Assembly (NCBI GenBank): GCA_018398575.1
Contig: JAGTXZ010000019.1
Coordinates: 434,001 to 498,000 of the forward strand
Length of the DNA stretch: 64,000 nt
Direction of reading: 5' to 3'
DNA from: Ampelomyces quisqualis
Lineage: Eukaryota; Ascomycota; Dothideomycetes; Pleosporales; Phaeosphaeriaceae
Shown here: positions 1-13,482 of the stretch, piece after piece
Position numbering within the stretch: position 1 is the first letter of the stretch
Layout: every line of letters starts with the position of its first letter
Notes under the pieces: generated by a model
What the model was told of the DNA's origin: nothing
Database searches by the model: none
The model's input: only the letters and a program-made list of their open reading frames with translations
Position numbers and translations under genes: made by a program

Positions 1-3000
1 AAATAGCTACTAATAGAATTAGTAAAAGTAATATACCTTAGGCTCTTTATATCTAGTTAATGTGCAATAGACTTTTTAACTTTTTAGATTAAATACCAAC
101 TAAGCTATCTTACAAGAAGAATAAGACTAGCTATTGCAAAGAGTAGCTAGTAATAGTAAAGGCAGTAGTAGAGAAAGGTAAGAAGAAGTTGTTAAAGTAT
201 TATTTACGCATAAATAAGAAATAAGAATATCTTTATAACGTTATAACTATTCTTAATCTATCTTAGAAGCTTACTATATATAAGGTAGAGACTATGTTTA
301 TTATATAGGTTTATTATAGCGCACTGCTAATAAAACCTAGAGAGATATATAGAAACTAGACTTTAAACATATATACTAGTATTAGTTCCTAAACTATATT
401 AATTAATACAAAAACAACCTTCTAGTAATAAACAGAGACTATACCCTAGTTTATTCTTTGTAACTACAGCGTTTACCTAAACACTAGTAGTTTAGAAAGC
501 CTCTTTCTTAAACAACATAGTCTAGTAGTTTAAGTGCTAATCTCTCTTATAAAACTAATAAAAGTATTAGACTACTCTATACAAAAGCTCTCTACTACCT
601 TAGTACTCTTCTAACTAGTAAAGAAGATTAAAAGAATTTATTAAATATACTTGTCTAGTAGCAGGCTAACGCAGAAACATACTTACGCTTAGCCTAGGTA
701 GCTAAAGACATACTAGCTGTACAGCTTACAAAAGTTAGAGTTAAGCGCTTGTTTAATACTATAAGAGATATTCTAAGAGATTAACAGTATAGGCTTAGAG
801 TATAAATAATCTAGAAGATTATAGTTATAAAACACGTAACTACTAAGAAGGACGTATAACTAAACTATTTTACACTACAATTACTAACTATAGGATCTTA
901 ATACAGCGCTAAGAGTGTTTAGAGTCTACTTAAGCTTCTAGGTTCTAATAATTTTGCTAGTCTAACTAGCTTAAGAATCTAACGTTTTAAGGATTAGATA
1001 AGTAATAAGAAGTAGAAGAGTAATAAAGAAAGTAATATTAGAGAATCTGCAACCCTATTGCATAGTGTACTACTCTAGACTTCTTAGTATAAGTAGCGCC
1101 TATAAAGAAAGAGATTAAGGCTTTCTTGTTTCTTAGACTAGTAAGCGTAATAAAAAAATGTAATAAACAGTAGCTCTTAACTATCTAAAATAACTTAAGT
1201 AAAAAATAGTAATAAATATCTATAATAAGTAGGTTATAAAGCTAATTAAACAACTACAAGTTTAAATAATAGTGCCTAAACCTAGTTTCTGTAATAACCT
1301 TATTTTAGAATATACGCTAAAATAAACTTATTTCTTTTACTCTACTTTACTTCTAAGTAATATACTTGTTACAAGCGTTAGATTAGAGGCGCTGTATAAG
1401 TATAACTCTATAGTAGGTACTCTAACCTAACTAACAACCTAATCTTAACCCCTAAGCTATATACTCTAACCTAAACCCTACACTAGCTTCTATATAACCT
1501 AAACTCTACTCTACCTCTCTTAGGTTATACTCTAACCTAACTACTACCTATAGAAAGGTACTCTAAACCCATTTACTAGCGTAAGCCTAATAGTCTTTTA
1601 AGAGCTAAAATAAACAAGTTTATAAAAAGAGTACTTAAACTAATAGTTAGAGAGAGATATCTTTTCTTAAATTTAACTAAAGAATATCTACTATAGCAAA
1701 TTATAGATAAACCTAATAAACGCTTAGCTATTATAAAAGCTATATATAATAGATTAGAGCACTTAGAAAAGAAAGGTATATAGCGTAAAGTATAGGTATA
1801 TTATTATTAGAAGAGATAATGTAAGAATATTAAGTTTTATATTAAGTTATACCTAGAAAATTAAGTATACGCCTTAGTAATAGTTTAAGTAATAGTCTAA
1901 CTAATAACCTTTTTAATAATACTCTTTAGCTAGATATTAATAGATATAGTTTATATGCCTACAGCTAGAGGCAAGAAGTTTCTTATAGTAGCCTAATACA
2001 CTATAACGTAGTAGGTTAAGGCTAAAGCTCTATTAAACGCAGACTTAGTACCTATTGTTAAGTTTCTAGAACAAAAGGTCTTCTATTAATAGAGGCTACT
2101 ACTTAAAAATTTAGTTAATAGAAAATCTAAGAACAAGTACTTACTAATAAACCTATAATAGTAATTTAGAATACACTAAGTAGAAGCTAGCGCCTATTAT
2201 CTATAGAGCTAGAGCTTAATTAAGTAAGACTACGCGCCTATAGTAAATACCTTAAAGAAGCTTAGCAGAATATAAGTTAACTACCTAGATAGAGTTCTAT
2301 AGGCTAATTAGACTAGCGTTAAGTATACTACTAGAATAAACTTAGCTTTTTCTACGTGTAGTTGCGAGTAAGTACTACCTATTAAATAATTAATACTTAC
2401 CTAGCAAACACTACCTTAGAATAAAGTAACTAATACTACTTTACTCTTAGCTATAAGAGCTTACTAATTTAGAAAGAAAGATATTAGGTTATAAGAGTCT
2501 ATTACTAGAACTATCTAACTAAGAAATAATAACAAGGACTGCTTTAATAAGAAAAAAGTTACTAGAATAGATAAGCTAAAAGTTAGTAACTTAGTTTTAC
2601 TTAGAGATTTCTACTATAATAATAACTAATTAGTACTTAGTAAGTTTCTTCTAAAATAGCAAAAGCTATTTAGAATATACAAAGTAGAAGAGAAGAGCTA
2701 GAATAACCTTAAGGAGCTTAATAGAGCACTATTTTAAAGCTACACGCTAGGTAACAGGCTAAAGAAGTTCTATTAGCGCACTAAGATAGGACTAGAGCTT
2801 ATTAACCAGAGCCTATCTACTAACAAGACTAAATACTAGGCACTTCCTAGCTATAGGCAAGATATCCTACAACTAGTAGATAAATTAGTAGCGCGCTAGT
2901 ACTTTAAGTAGCTTAAAAATACTAGTAAGGTAGATAAGAATAAAAGTTTAGATTTAGAATAGTTAGTAGAGGTGCGCTAAAGAGCTATTAGAGTGCGTAT

Positions 3001-3106
3001 TAAGAAAAACCTAAACTTTAATAGGTCTAAGTATAAAGTTATAAAAATAGCTTTAAAGTATCTATAAGAATAAAAATAGATAATAGAGTAAGCTTTATTA
3101 CAAAAC
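1..3106 (+). mobile_element. RIP-inactivated Ty3/gypsy pol remnant (integrase part)
   Basis: A ghost reading frame on + can be followed through TAA/TAG stops. About 1690-1860 resembles the H2C2 zinc-binding region of a gypsy integrase. About 1930-2400 matches the integrase core: an IDIVYMP block, then ARGKKFL, ALLNAD and KFLEQKV, and later a CELVLPIEL block near 2363. The frame ends with an LKKFY block near 2770, the usual C-terminal end of fungal gypsy pol proteins. A further acidic/basic tail can be read to about 3106. I could not recognise reverse transcriptase in 1-1650, so the element is either cut by the window edge or too decayed there. It is not functional: dozens of stops, all explained by C-to-T at CpA on either strand. 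Confidence 0.8.
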
Positions 3107-3325
3107 TATAAGAGATTTATATAGTAGTAAAGTTACAAGATAACAATAGTAGTGCAGATAGAAGTAAGTTAATTTCTGTTCTCTAGCTTTAGTGTAGAAC
3201 TACTCTTTTATACATATAACTAGATATATATTCTTATAACTAGAATATACTAGGTTTAAGCTAGCGTAGCACTATTAAAACGCTAGAGCAGCTATACGCG
3301 TTATATACGTATAGAAGCTAGAGTA
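3107..3325. repeat. Copy of the 9183-9401 LTR sequence (partial LTR)
   Basis: These 219 bp align in the same orientation with 9183-9401, both starting tataagag and ending in agta. They are probably LTR sequence. I found no matching target-site duplication (aaaac on the left of this copy, ttctt on the right of the other), and homology stops at 3325 although the other copy continues to a plausible LTR end at 9456. I therefore call this a truncated LTR and do not assert that the two form an intact pair. Confidence 0.55.
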
Positions 3326-3655
3326 GAGGTAAAGGCTAAACCTAAGCCTAAGCCTAGAAAGCGCCTAGCTTTAGCTAGGCCTGCTAAGGAGCTAGTAGGT
3401 AAGCGTGTTAAGGGCTTAGGTAAGCTAAGCTACCTAGTGCGCTCTAGAGCAGCAATAGTAAGGCTTAAGGCTCTTCTAGAATTTAGTAATACTATTACCT
3501 AGGAATAGTAGGAAGAGAAAGAGGCTAAGGGGCTTAGTAGTAATTTACTAGGCTCTCTAAGCTTCTTTAAGGCTAAAGAGAATAATAATAGGTTTCTAGG
3601 CTAAGCTAGTAGTTATACTTAGTTGCGCTATTAGAGCGCTAGCAGTGTGCTAGTT
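3290..3655 (+). other. Less-mutated stretch with a basic ghost ORF
   Basis: From about 3310 a + frame is open for roughly 60 codons and rich in Lys/Pro/Arg/Ala (a KPKPKPRKR block, then a VRSRAAIVRLKALLEF block), then continues with RIP-type stops to about 3600. GC content is higher than in the flanks. It may be a gag-like or tail segment of a retroelement. I do not recognise a family, and no ATG-started ORF exists. Confidence 0.3.
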
Positions 3656-4886
3656 AGGCGCCTTTGTCTTCCTATGTTTTTTTTTAGAGTTTTCTTTATT
3701 CCTTCTCTTCTTTTTTTTTGTATATTAATTGTTAAAGTAATTAATCTCCTCTTTAGTTATACTTATCTATAAGTAATATATCTATGTCTTTTTTATTAAC
3801 CTATTTGTTTTATTCTAGTAGCTAGCCTTTCTATTTAACTAGGTACTTTACTAAATGTCTGTTACGCTACTTTACTAAGACAGCTTGAACCTTATAGTAT
3901 TGCCCTAGCTTATTACTATTGTCTAGGTTAATAGGTCTAGGTAGAGTTAACTCTTCTCCTTCTCTTAGTATAAATAGCTAAAGCAGAGACGTATAAAATA
4001 CAAGGTAGATTCTTATATATAATAAAAGAGAAAGTCTAAAAGCTAATAAGCTAATTTGTTTCTTAACTAAGAAGAAGCCTGTCTAGTATAGTAATAGCTT
4101 TTTGCTAGTGCTGCGTAGCTATAGATACTTTATTAATAAGAGAATTATATCTTCTAGTTTAAACTCTTAGAGCCTATGTTTCTTCTTGTAATATTACATC
4201 TAATACTATAAAGTTTTATTATAGTAATTAGCTAAAGCGTGTTAAGTTTATACAAGTTCTTGCAATCTTTTATTAACACTAGAAACTTTAGTATACACTA
4301 TTAGCTCGCAGTTAAGGTGCAGGTAAAACCTATAGTAAGTAAAGAAAAGAGATATTTTTAATGTAGCCTATTTAGTATTATTGTATACAAACTCTACTAG
4401 TAACAAGAGGTATACCTTATTCTCTTAATAGTTACCTATAAAAGCCCTTAGGTATTGCTTAAGAGTCTAATCTTACTATTCTATTTACCTATCTGTTTAT
4501 AGATAGAAGGTAGTGCTAAGCTAGCGCTTTACCTTTACTATAAAGTAAAAGTCTATCTAAAATTATAATATAAAGACACTTTCTTAATCTAATACAGTAT
4601 CTTTGGGCAATCTAAAGAATTATACAACGTGTTCTAAGAATAAGTCTTCTTACTATAAGGCAGTAACTATTTTCCATGTAGAGATATACTTAGCTATTTT
4701 AGTATATCTATTAAATATAAAAAGTATTATATTATATATAACGCTATAGCGCTTAGTAAGTAGTAGGCCTGTAACAAAATCTATTGTAATTTCTTACTAT
4801 AGTCTCTAAGGTTAGAAAAGCACGTTTAACAAGAAGGACTTAAAGAGTTTCTTATAAGCTAACCTTCTAGAAGCTATAGCTCTTAC

Positions 4887-5090
4887 TTGTAACTATATAA
4901 CTCTTTAGGCTATTACTAGTCTACTCTTAAGAATCTCTTGATTAGAGCTGCAGCTTCTAGCTATTACCTTAACGCTATGCGCTAGGCTTTGTAACTATAT
5001 AACTCTTTGGGTTATTACTAGTCTACCTTTAGAAATCTTCTAATTAGAGCTATAGCTCTTAGCTGTTACCTTAAACGCTGTGCGCTAGGC
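4887..5090. repeat. In-frame 102-bp tandem duplication in gypsy A
   Basis: The segment starting ttgtaactatataactc at 4887 recurs at 4989, a period of 102 bp (34 codons). The two units differ at several positions, mostly C/T or G/A. It lies just upstream (in the element's own direction) of the integrase core, where the zinc-binding region is expected. Confidence 0.6.
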
Positions 5091-6509
5091 TTATAGAAAC
5101 ATCTTTATTAAGATATAAAGTATCTGCTTACTATTAAGCTATTATCTAGCTTTTTACTAACGCAGGCTTCTTACTAGGTAGCTTAGCTTAGGTTTCTGCT
5201 AGCTGTAATTTCTTTTGCAGTGCTAGCAATATATCTAATAGTTAAACATCTAGCGTGTTACTACTGTCTATAGGTTGCCTTAAAGGCCTATCTATAAGAT
5301 TTGTCTTTTTAGACTAATACTTAATCTTAAAGTTATAAGTAGCTGGCTTTATTACCTAGCTAGCCTACCTTCTAAACAGAGTTAACGTACCTATAAAGCT
5401 GCGTAGGTTATTATAGTCTGTCTATATTTCTAACTAAATTACTAGCCTCTTAACGTAGTAACGCTAGTGCTGCACTACTATAATAATAGTAAGAAGCTCT
5501 AGGTTGTATATATAGTAGTTTCTCTCTATAGGTAAGAGCTTTCTTAACTAGAAGGCTACAGAGTGCTAGTTCCTATCTAGATAGAGTTAGGAGAAAATAC
5601 CTACTACTTCTTAGATAGAGGTATTAGTTTCTAGCTTAGATAGAAGTATATAGCTATAGTACTATAGAACTAGTGTAGTAGTAAACCTGTTACATAGCTA
5701 GCGCTTTGCCTTTTTTACTACGTTAGGCTAGTTAAAAGAACTAGACTTCTTCTCTTAAACTTACCTCTTTAAAAGATTAGTAATAGAGCCTATAATTATA
5801 GAGAAGCCTTGTATAAAGTGTTAGTAGAAGTTTACAAAGCCTAAGAAGACTTAAACATCCTTAAAAGATATTAGCGTAGGCTAACTAATAACTATACAAA
5901 CCTGTTCTAGATCTATTATAATACTATTAAGGCATATAATAAACCCTAGGAACTTAACTTAGTTAGTAGTAAAGGTATATTTCTTTAAGTTAACAAAAAG
6001 ACTGTATTCTTTTAGCTTAGCAAGTACTTTTCTTACCTACTTCTAATAATCCTCTCTCTTTTAAGAAAACATTAAGATATTATTAAGATAGATAACGTAG
6101 AAGATATTTGAATACAAGGCTAAAGCTCTATTAATATACCTCTAGAATATAGCAGGCGCGTTAGTTAGCCCAAAAGGCATAACTGTATATTTAAAGTAGC
6201 TGTATTGTATACAAAACGCTATCTTCTACTTATTACCTTAATAAATTCTAATCTAGTAATACGCGTTCTGAAGATTAAGCTTAGTAAACTTTACTAATCT
6301 ATAGAGCTAATTAAGAGTCTTTCTAATTAAGAGTAGAGCTAATCTATTCTTCTTAGTAACTTAGTTAAGGCCTTAATAGTTAACGTAAAGTCGTAATATT
6401 CTATCTTTTTTAGGCACAAATAGAATAGGTACTTCTGCAGAGCTTATGCTTTTTTAGATCTAGCTTAGGCTCTGCGCTATCGCTAAGTAGTTGCGTAGTA
6501 TACTTAGCT

Positions 6510-7354
6510 TGTTAGGAAAACACAACGTTAGCAACATCCGCGACATTAGCGACATTATTAGAACAGTTAACTAGACAGTTCTTAACTGTACTTAACTGTC
6601 CCTAGGGTCCCCTATTTGTTCTAGCTGCCTAATTAGACTAAAACGCCCAAATTGATCTATCTAATCTACTGGACCTACCTGCTCCACCCGCGCAATTACG
6701 TAATTATCTTAAATGCAGAAAATGTAGATCTTAATTCTAGCTGTACAACGCACTATTTAGAATTTCTATAGCTGCTCTAGTTGCTAAGATGCATAGCAGT
6801 AAAGTTTGTAACTTTTTAATGTTCTTTGCTAAGGCTTGTTTTCGCTAAAGCTCTAGCACTTTAACTAGATAATATTTTATATTTTTTATTAGAGAAATAG
6901 TAACTGAATTACAGATTTTACTCTAGAACAATTTTATTATAATATATTATATTGCGGGCGCGTAGATCTAACGTGTTGAACGTACTTGAAGTTTTCTTCA
7001 AAAAGGTTATAACTTCAACGCGCTATATCTCAATACCTAGACTAGGTATTAAAATTCTGAATAGTGCATTTTAAAGAGGAGATTCCGCTCTATATTTTGG
7101 ATTTTTGAAATAATTACGTTATCTGAAATATACAGCGATACAGTCACGTGAGTAAAATTGGCAATATTAGCGAGACTAGCGACTCTATTAGATCTAGCAA
7201 CTCTGTTAGGTTGCTGTCAGGTTACTGTTAGGTAGCTAGCAACTAAAAGTAAGTAGGGCAACTTTAGCAAATTATTTAGTTAACAGTATTACTATTAGGC
7301 AGCCGCGGGTTGCTGCGACTAGGCTAACTAGACAAATCTTAATTTTTCCTAACA
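6510..7354 (-). mobile_element. Palindromic (foldback-like) element, copy 1
   Basis: This 845-bp sequence begins tgttaggaaaa and ends with the inverted form (ttttcctaaca), giving an 11-bp terminal inverted repeat. It is the reverse complement of the copies at 37630-38467 and 44001-44835. It interrupts retrotransposon A in the RT/protease region, flanked by ct on both sides. No coding frame is seen. It retains more CpA and CpG than its host (for example a patch near 6600-6710 rich in ggg/ccc), suggesting later insertion or weaker RIP. Confidence 0.78.
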
Positions 7355-9182
7355 CTTCTTTAGTAAGAGGTTATAGAGCAGCCTATATAGAGCTATAGCT
7401 TTCTCTTCTAGCTTAATAGCGTAGTTGCGTCTGTAGTGCTGCAGCAGCGCGTTAGTAGCGTTACTATTTACAACGTCTTTAAAGTCCTTAAGTTTAATAG
7501 GCTATAATAGGTATTTAGTAGAGAAAGATTATAGGCTGCCTACTAGAACTACGTACACGTTTAGCTTGTTATAGAAGAATTCTACAAAGGTTTTAGTATA
7601 TTTAACTCTTATTGTATTAGTGTTAAGCTTGTAGCACTACTGCTTTAACTTGCAGTTAATAACAACACGTTCTTCTTTTATACTTAGTAACTCTAAAATA
7701 ATAGGTTAAGCTGCGTTAGCAATTCTATATAGAATAGTAGTAAAGGACTAAGTAACACTCTAGTTATTCTTTATTATTAGGTAGGCTTAATACACGTAGA
7801 AGCTAGGTATAGTACTTAAGTTAAGTAGGTAGATAGTTAGCAGCGCTGCGCTGTAAATCTAAGAGAAGTTCTTAAGTAAAGTAACTTTCTTATTAATTAT
7901 ACTAAGTTCTATACTATAGTTAAGCAGTATTTGTGAAGGCTACGCAGCGCTATTATTACGCAGCGTTCTAAGTACTTTCATATAATTCTTCTATTATACT
8001 AGAACTTAGACTATTAAGAGAAAGAGTTCTTTTAGGCCTTATTGTTTTTTGTTTGTATTGCGTTTAAACTAGTAACAAGAGAGAAGCTATTAAGCCTTAA
8101 TCTATACTTTCTAGCCTAATAGCCTATTCTACTAAAATAGTAGCAGGCGTTAGTTAGCTTTAGGCTTAGGTTTGTAGTACTAGTAAAACAACGTTACAGA
8201 GCTATTGTGTTAGGTTTAGACTACAAAGCTTTACTTATACTAGGCGTTCTATGTGTATAATAGTATAGAGATAGTATACTACTACTATAGTGTAAGTTAT
8301 CCTCTAGCGTCGCAGCGCATTTAACAAGTTCTCTATAGGTAGTAGAAAACTTAGTATAGTTAGAAAGAGCTACTCTAATCTTTAGGTAGAGCTTGCTATA
8401 TAAGTGTATTACTAGGTATTTCTACTTAAAAGAAGAGTTTACCTAATTTTCTAACGTTAATAGATAGGCTGCAAATTTATTTACTATTTAGCTACTAATC
8501 TTTTTAGACTACCTTTTAATACTATATAGTAACTTAAAGCTTTCTATTTACTAGGCTCTTAATCTAATTAAGTAGAAAAGATATTATATTACGCTATACT
8601 AGCGTTTTGCTATTATCTTCTTGCTTTCTCTATATCTATATTTGTTAAAACATAGTTTATAGGTACTAGAAAGTAAAGGCAATTTTTTAGTTCTTAAGCT
8701 AGAAGGCTAAGAGGTCTAATTAAAAGGTAATAGATAGCCTAGCCTTAAAGTTCTAATACTCTCTAATTTTCTTACCTTTAAAGATAGAGATTTTTTTAAT
8801 CTTTAGCCTGCGCTCTAGTAGCGCTAATAGGTTAAGTTAGAAGCGTTACGCTAGTAGAGACATGTTGCGTCTACCTAGAGAGGTTAGTTCTACTTTATTA
8901 AGAACGCCTAGGAGCTGTTTAGAAGTTAAAAGAGGCTGTTTACCTACTAGTAATTGCTTCTATTAGCGTACTTTCTTCTCTAGGTTCTAGATCTTAGCTT
9001 ACTTCTTAAGTTCTTAGCGCTAGCGCTTTAGCTGCGCTAAGCGTTTACTTAGACTACTTATTATTTCTTTATTAGAGGTGTTTTCTCTTAATAGGTTAGC
9101 TAGTAGGCTTAGAAGTAGATTCTAATCTATTGTTATTAGGTAACTAGGCTGCTATTCTTTTGCAAAGTAGAGGAATTAAAAC

Positions 9183-9456
9183 TATAAGAGGTTTAGATAG
9201 TAGTAAAGTTACAAGATAATAATAGTAGTATAGATAGAAGTAAGTTAATTTCTATTCTCTAGCTTTAGTGCAGAACTACTCTTTTGTAGATATAACTAGA
9301 CACGTATTCTTATAACTAGAATATACTAAGTCTGCGCTAGCGTTGCGCTGTTAAGACGCTAGGGTAGCTATACGCGTTCTACGTATATAGAAGCTAAAGT
9401 AGCGTTATAGTAGCGCAGGCACATTACTGCGCGGCTAACAGCTCTATACTGTAACA
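9183..9456 (-). repeat. Probable 5' LTR of gypsy A
   Basis: Read on minus it starts tgttacag (9456) and ends in cttata (9183), a RIPed TG...CA pair. The gag ghost frame begins within about 20-30 bp of the inner edge. The first 219 bp in + coordinates are repeated at 3107-3325. Against the LTR reading, the bases just inside (gtagaggaatta near 9168-9179) look like a polypurine tract for an element of the opposite direction, so the orientation assignment is uncertain. Confidence 0.5.
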
Positions 9457-12400
9457 TTCTTATAAAAATGCAGTTTATAATACTTTTATAAGACTATTAA
9501 GAAGTATATTATAAAATAAAGCTAAAGTATTTTCTGTTTTAAAGCGATATTAGTGTAATACTATAGAGTATTCTACTATAAACCTCTAAATATATAGAAG
9601 CTTTAGAGAAAATAATACTATTATTAGTAGTATTATTAGTAGTATCAAGAGGTATATTAACGTTAACGTCTATATAGTCTCTATTACTAACAGAATTCCT
9701 AGTAATAGTATTAATGCCCTTATTAGCCTTATTGTTATACTTAGAGTTAGAATCTAGCTACGCAGCCTAACTAGGATTAAAATTAGAGTTACTGTTATTA
9801 GAAAGCTCTAACAGCTCTTTAGTTACGTAAGACTCTCTACTATAATAGCTCTTATTATTAGCTGTATTGCGTAGCAGACTACTCTAAACAAATAAACTCT
9901 AATAAAATCTTATAGTAGCCTAGTAAGTTAAACTAAAGAATTATAAACGCAACGTATATTTTCTAAAGCCTATAGTAGCAGAAATAGGCAGCGTTAGCAG
10001 GATATTACAGGCGTAAAGGCTATTTTAATTAACAAATCCCTTTAAATTATTTGCGTTACTATAATATTAGCACAAATCTAAATTAGAATTTAGGAAAGAT
10101 ATTTCTAAACAAGAGTAAGCTACTTACCTGTATAAGAAGAAGCCTAGAAGCCTATGTTATAGAAGTAATTAGTGCAAGTATTATAAAGCAGCCGCTTAGT
10201 ATTATAGGTAATACTATAATACTTGCTAAAAGCCTATTTATAATTACTTTTTACGCAGTAGCTATAAGGCTAAACGTTTTACTAGCTAGGTTTAGAGTAT
10301 ATATAAGCAGCCTAACTATAATATAAGATAAAAGTAGCTGGATTATCTTTAAGAAAGTTACAGCCTATACCTAAACAAAAGTAGTTCTTAATTAAGATTC
10401 TATTAGTCTTTTTATCAAAGAAATTAATCTAGATAACTAGCTAGAACCTACTCTTTTCTTAAATCTCTAAAGATAAGGCGCAGTTAACAAGATATAGAGA
10501 AAGACTTCTATTAGTAGACTTAATATTAAAGAGTATATGCTAAAGCTTAGCAACAACCTTAATAGTAATTTAGTAGAATGCTATATCTATAACTATAGAA
10601 TAAATTAGTATAGAGAAGCTAGTACGTCTATAAAGTATAACTTACACTAGTAAAAGATAGTACTATAAGAAGAAGTAGCCTTTATATATATATATATATA
10701 TAGCTCTAAAGTCTTATTACTACAGTAGCTAGAAAAGATTAGCTTTGTAGAAGATATCTAAGTAATAGACTAAGAGAAAGGTAGAGAAGTAGTTAGAGTT
10801 AGTGTGTAGTACTAGGCAATCTAAGCTTAAAGCTTATTATTACCTATACTCTAAGTTTTAACTAGCTTACTATAAGTCTAGAGAGTTGTTAAAACTTTAA
10901 TAGATAACTTAGGAAAACCTAAGTTATAATTAAAGAAGCCTAGGTTACTATTAAGAAAGCCTAAGCTATTATTAGAAAAGCTAGGTAGGTTTCTAAAGAT
11001 AGACTATACTGCATTATAGAACTTATTACTAGACTCTAAAGTAACTGTAATAGGTAAGTCTAATAGACGCAAAACCAGACTATATAGGTAAGAGTTTTAG
11101 AGTAACGCGTATTTAAGCTACTAGAAAAGCTTATTAATTGTAGCTAGAGCAGCAGCGTTAGGTAGAGGTAGAAGAGAAGTTACTAGGAGAGTATATAGAG
11201 CTAGTAATAGTCTCTAATTAACTATAGGCTTAGTAGATAGCTTTCTAAATAGTAGTAGCTTAGGCAACAGCCTATATACTATAACTAAAGCCTAAGTAGC
11301 CTTACTAGATAGAAGAAGAGTAAGATAGTAGCGTAGGCTACTCTTAAGACTACACTATAGCCTTTTAGAAGAATAAGAAGTAGGTAGAGGTAGTATTAGG
11401 TATAGTAGTATACAGATAAGTAGCTAATATTAAGTAGTAGCGTAGAAATCTATAACAAGTAGAGTAATTAATAGGCTTAAAAAGAGAGTACAGGAGTATA
11501 AAAGAGAAGTAAGGTAGAGGATTTAAAAAAGGCTAGGTAACGCACAGTTAAAACAACGCGCCTAACAATACGCTAGTTAGGTAAGAGAAAAATAATAAAT
11601 ATTAGTATTAGAACAGCAATTAATTAACACGTAGAGCTAGTAGTTTTAGGAAAGAGAAAAGACTTCTTTTTTTAGAGAAGAGAGGAAAAGCAGTGCCCTT
11701 AGGTATAGGTATAAACTCTAAAGATATATTAAAAGAAAAGAGAAAATTCTTTAAAAGCTACTATAAAAATAATATCTATAATAGAAACTCTAATTGTTAG
11801 AGAAGTTATTTAAGCTACTTAGGCTATTACTTAAGATAACTATATTAACGTCTGTAATTAATAGATTACTACTACTAGCTTCTAGGCTAGTATTATTAAC
11901 ACTACGCTTTGCACTAGTTAAAGGCCTACTAATATTAAGTAAAGCTAAAGGCTTATTAACAATAGTATTGCTAATATCCTTCTTAATATCCTTATTAAAT
12001 ATAGCTAACTTAGGATCTAACTAAGCCTTCTTATAAGGCAACTTTTTAACTCTATAGCTCTTTATAGATAGACTAGAAATGCAACGCTTACTAGGAAAAG
12101 AAATACCTTAGGGCCCCTTAGAGTTATAGCTAGCTTTAGAAGAGTTTTTAGAGACCTTGCTAGTACTAAAGTCTAGGCTTTAACAAGCCTTCCTAGCCAA
12201 CAGCTTTGCAAAATCTAGTAGCCTAGACTTGCTTAGAGCTCTAAAGCTACTAAGTTTCTTTGCTAAGGTTAGTAAACTATAATTGCGTAAATTCTTAAAA
12301 GGCAAGTTATTAAGAAAAAGAAGACTAGAAGTAATATAAAAGGGCTTAATAGCTCTAGTACTGTAAACGCTATATAGAATAACTAGAGCGCCTGTAGATA

Positions 12401-13482
12401 ATTAGCAAGATAACTCTAGAAAATAATAGAAAAGAACAAATAAAAGAGTGTTAGCTACTTATAATTTATTAAATACTACTCTTTAGTAGAAGAGAATAGG
12501 TAGTTACTATAAGTACTATTATTTAGTAGCTTACTCTAGAACCTAAACTGTTTCTATAAACTAGCTAACTTAAAAGTCTAACTAGCTCTTACGTAGTAGC
12601 TATATAAGTACTAAGATTTATTCTTAATAGAAGCTATGTTAATAGCGTAGTTAGTATAGCTTAGAATTAAGCTCTTAATATAGGTATTATAGATCTTATA
12701 CTTCTTAGCTTTAGAGCTGTCCTTAAGGCTAAAGTAATTGCCTAGAGTAGAAAGTAACTTGTTAATATATAGAGGCTCTTTAGTTTTAATAACTAAGCTT
12801 GCATATTTTTCTTCTAAATAAGAACTAATAGTAGGTAATAGTAGATAAGGCCTAAAGGTTTTTCTTGCAGACTTAAGACTAACAAAGACTAACTAAAGCT
12901 TAGTAATAAGAAAGTAGCTTAGCTTTCCATCCTTATTTAATTTAACTAGAGTAAACATTAGTAAACGTTTAGTTTAACTTATTAAAAAACTAGTACTTAC
13001 TCTAGTTAATTATATTACTATAGCTAAAATAGTTAACTAGATACCTATAGACTAGAAAGCAAGTATTTCTATTAGGCCTAGAAATAAGCTTATTCTTTAT
13101 TATAGCTTAATTATAAAGGTAAGGTATAAATAAAAGACTAAAGAAGTATTAGATAGATATATTAGAAAATCTCTTATTAATCTATAGCAAAGCGTGAACT
13201 AAGTAGCTATTAATAGCAGCTAAATTGGAAATATAACGCCTTAATATAAGAATATAATAGGTTGCTTAAGAGAAGTAGCTAAGTAAGTAAGAAAGTAAAG
13301 TAAATATTAGAGTAAAGTAGTATAGCTATATATAGATAAGTCAGCCTAGTAGATAAATAGCTGTAGTAAGGTAGAAAAACTAGAGAGTAGATAATATAGA
13401 CTAAGCTAAAGCTAGTTAGAACGCCTATTAATAAGGTAGAGAAGCTAAGTAGTAGATTGTAATACTAAAGTAGTAAGTTATA
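9457..13482. other. Unassigned RIPed repeat DNA
   Basis: AT-rich, TpA-saturated sequence with ghost frames but no domain I can name. On +, 10140-10300 reads as a Cys/His-rich segment (R-S-L-C, C-K-Y/H-Y/C-K, N-T-C-Q) and 10340-11560 as a Lys/Gln-rich protein tail. On -, 11760-12020 reads as a polar frame. A short ATG ORF at 11794-12024 (+) is Leu-rich low complexity and looks like an accident of RIP. A short ta dinucleotide run lies at about 10686-10700. Probably decayed retroelement sequence; no intact gene. Confidence 0.5.

Larger units (their letters stand above)
3660..9456 (-). mobile_element. RIP-inactivated Ty3/gypsy retrotransposon A
   Basis: Read on the minus strand the order is gag, RT, RNase H region, integrase, chromodomain-like tail, as in Ty3/gypsy chromoviruses. 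Gag lies at about 8000-9165, with a degenerate CCHC knuckle near 8110-8150 (C-Y-Y-F...G-Y...K-Y). RT lies at about 6080-6445, with a VPILFVPKK block, a VMPFGLTNAPA block near 6175 and a YLNNIL block near 6085. Integrase lies at about 4400-4820 (ITIDFVTGL, then RYTKIAKYI), and a tail near 3800 resembles a chromodomain. The element is split by a palindromic insertion at 6510-7354. The YxDD catalytic pair reads Y-L-N-N, so both aspartates are lost. The right LTR is 9183-9456; a full left LTR was not found. Confidence 0.82.

Noticed and set aside
1400..1560. Telomere-like ctctaacctaa / aacccta repeats
   Set aside because: A few scattered ccctaa/cctaac words, not a regular TTAGGG array; better explained as degenerate low-complexity sequence within the retroelement.
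3107..9401. Intact LTR pair enclosing 3326-9182
   Set aside because: Repeats are in direct orientation, but no target duplication exists, homology of the left copy stops early, and the interior carries a + stretch as well as the minus gypsy.
10680..10705. TATA-type promoter from the tatatata run
   Set aside because: Simple dinucleotide run in RIPed DNA with no gene downstream.
11794..12024. 76-codon Leu-rich ATG ORF
   Set aside because: Lies in RIP-saturated DNA, has low-complexity Leu/Ile composition produced by TpA bias (tta, cta), and no neighbours of gene-like composition.
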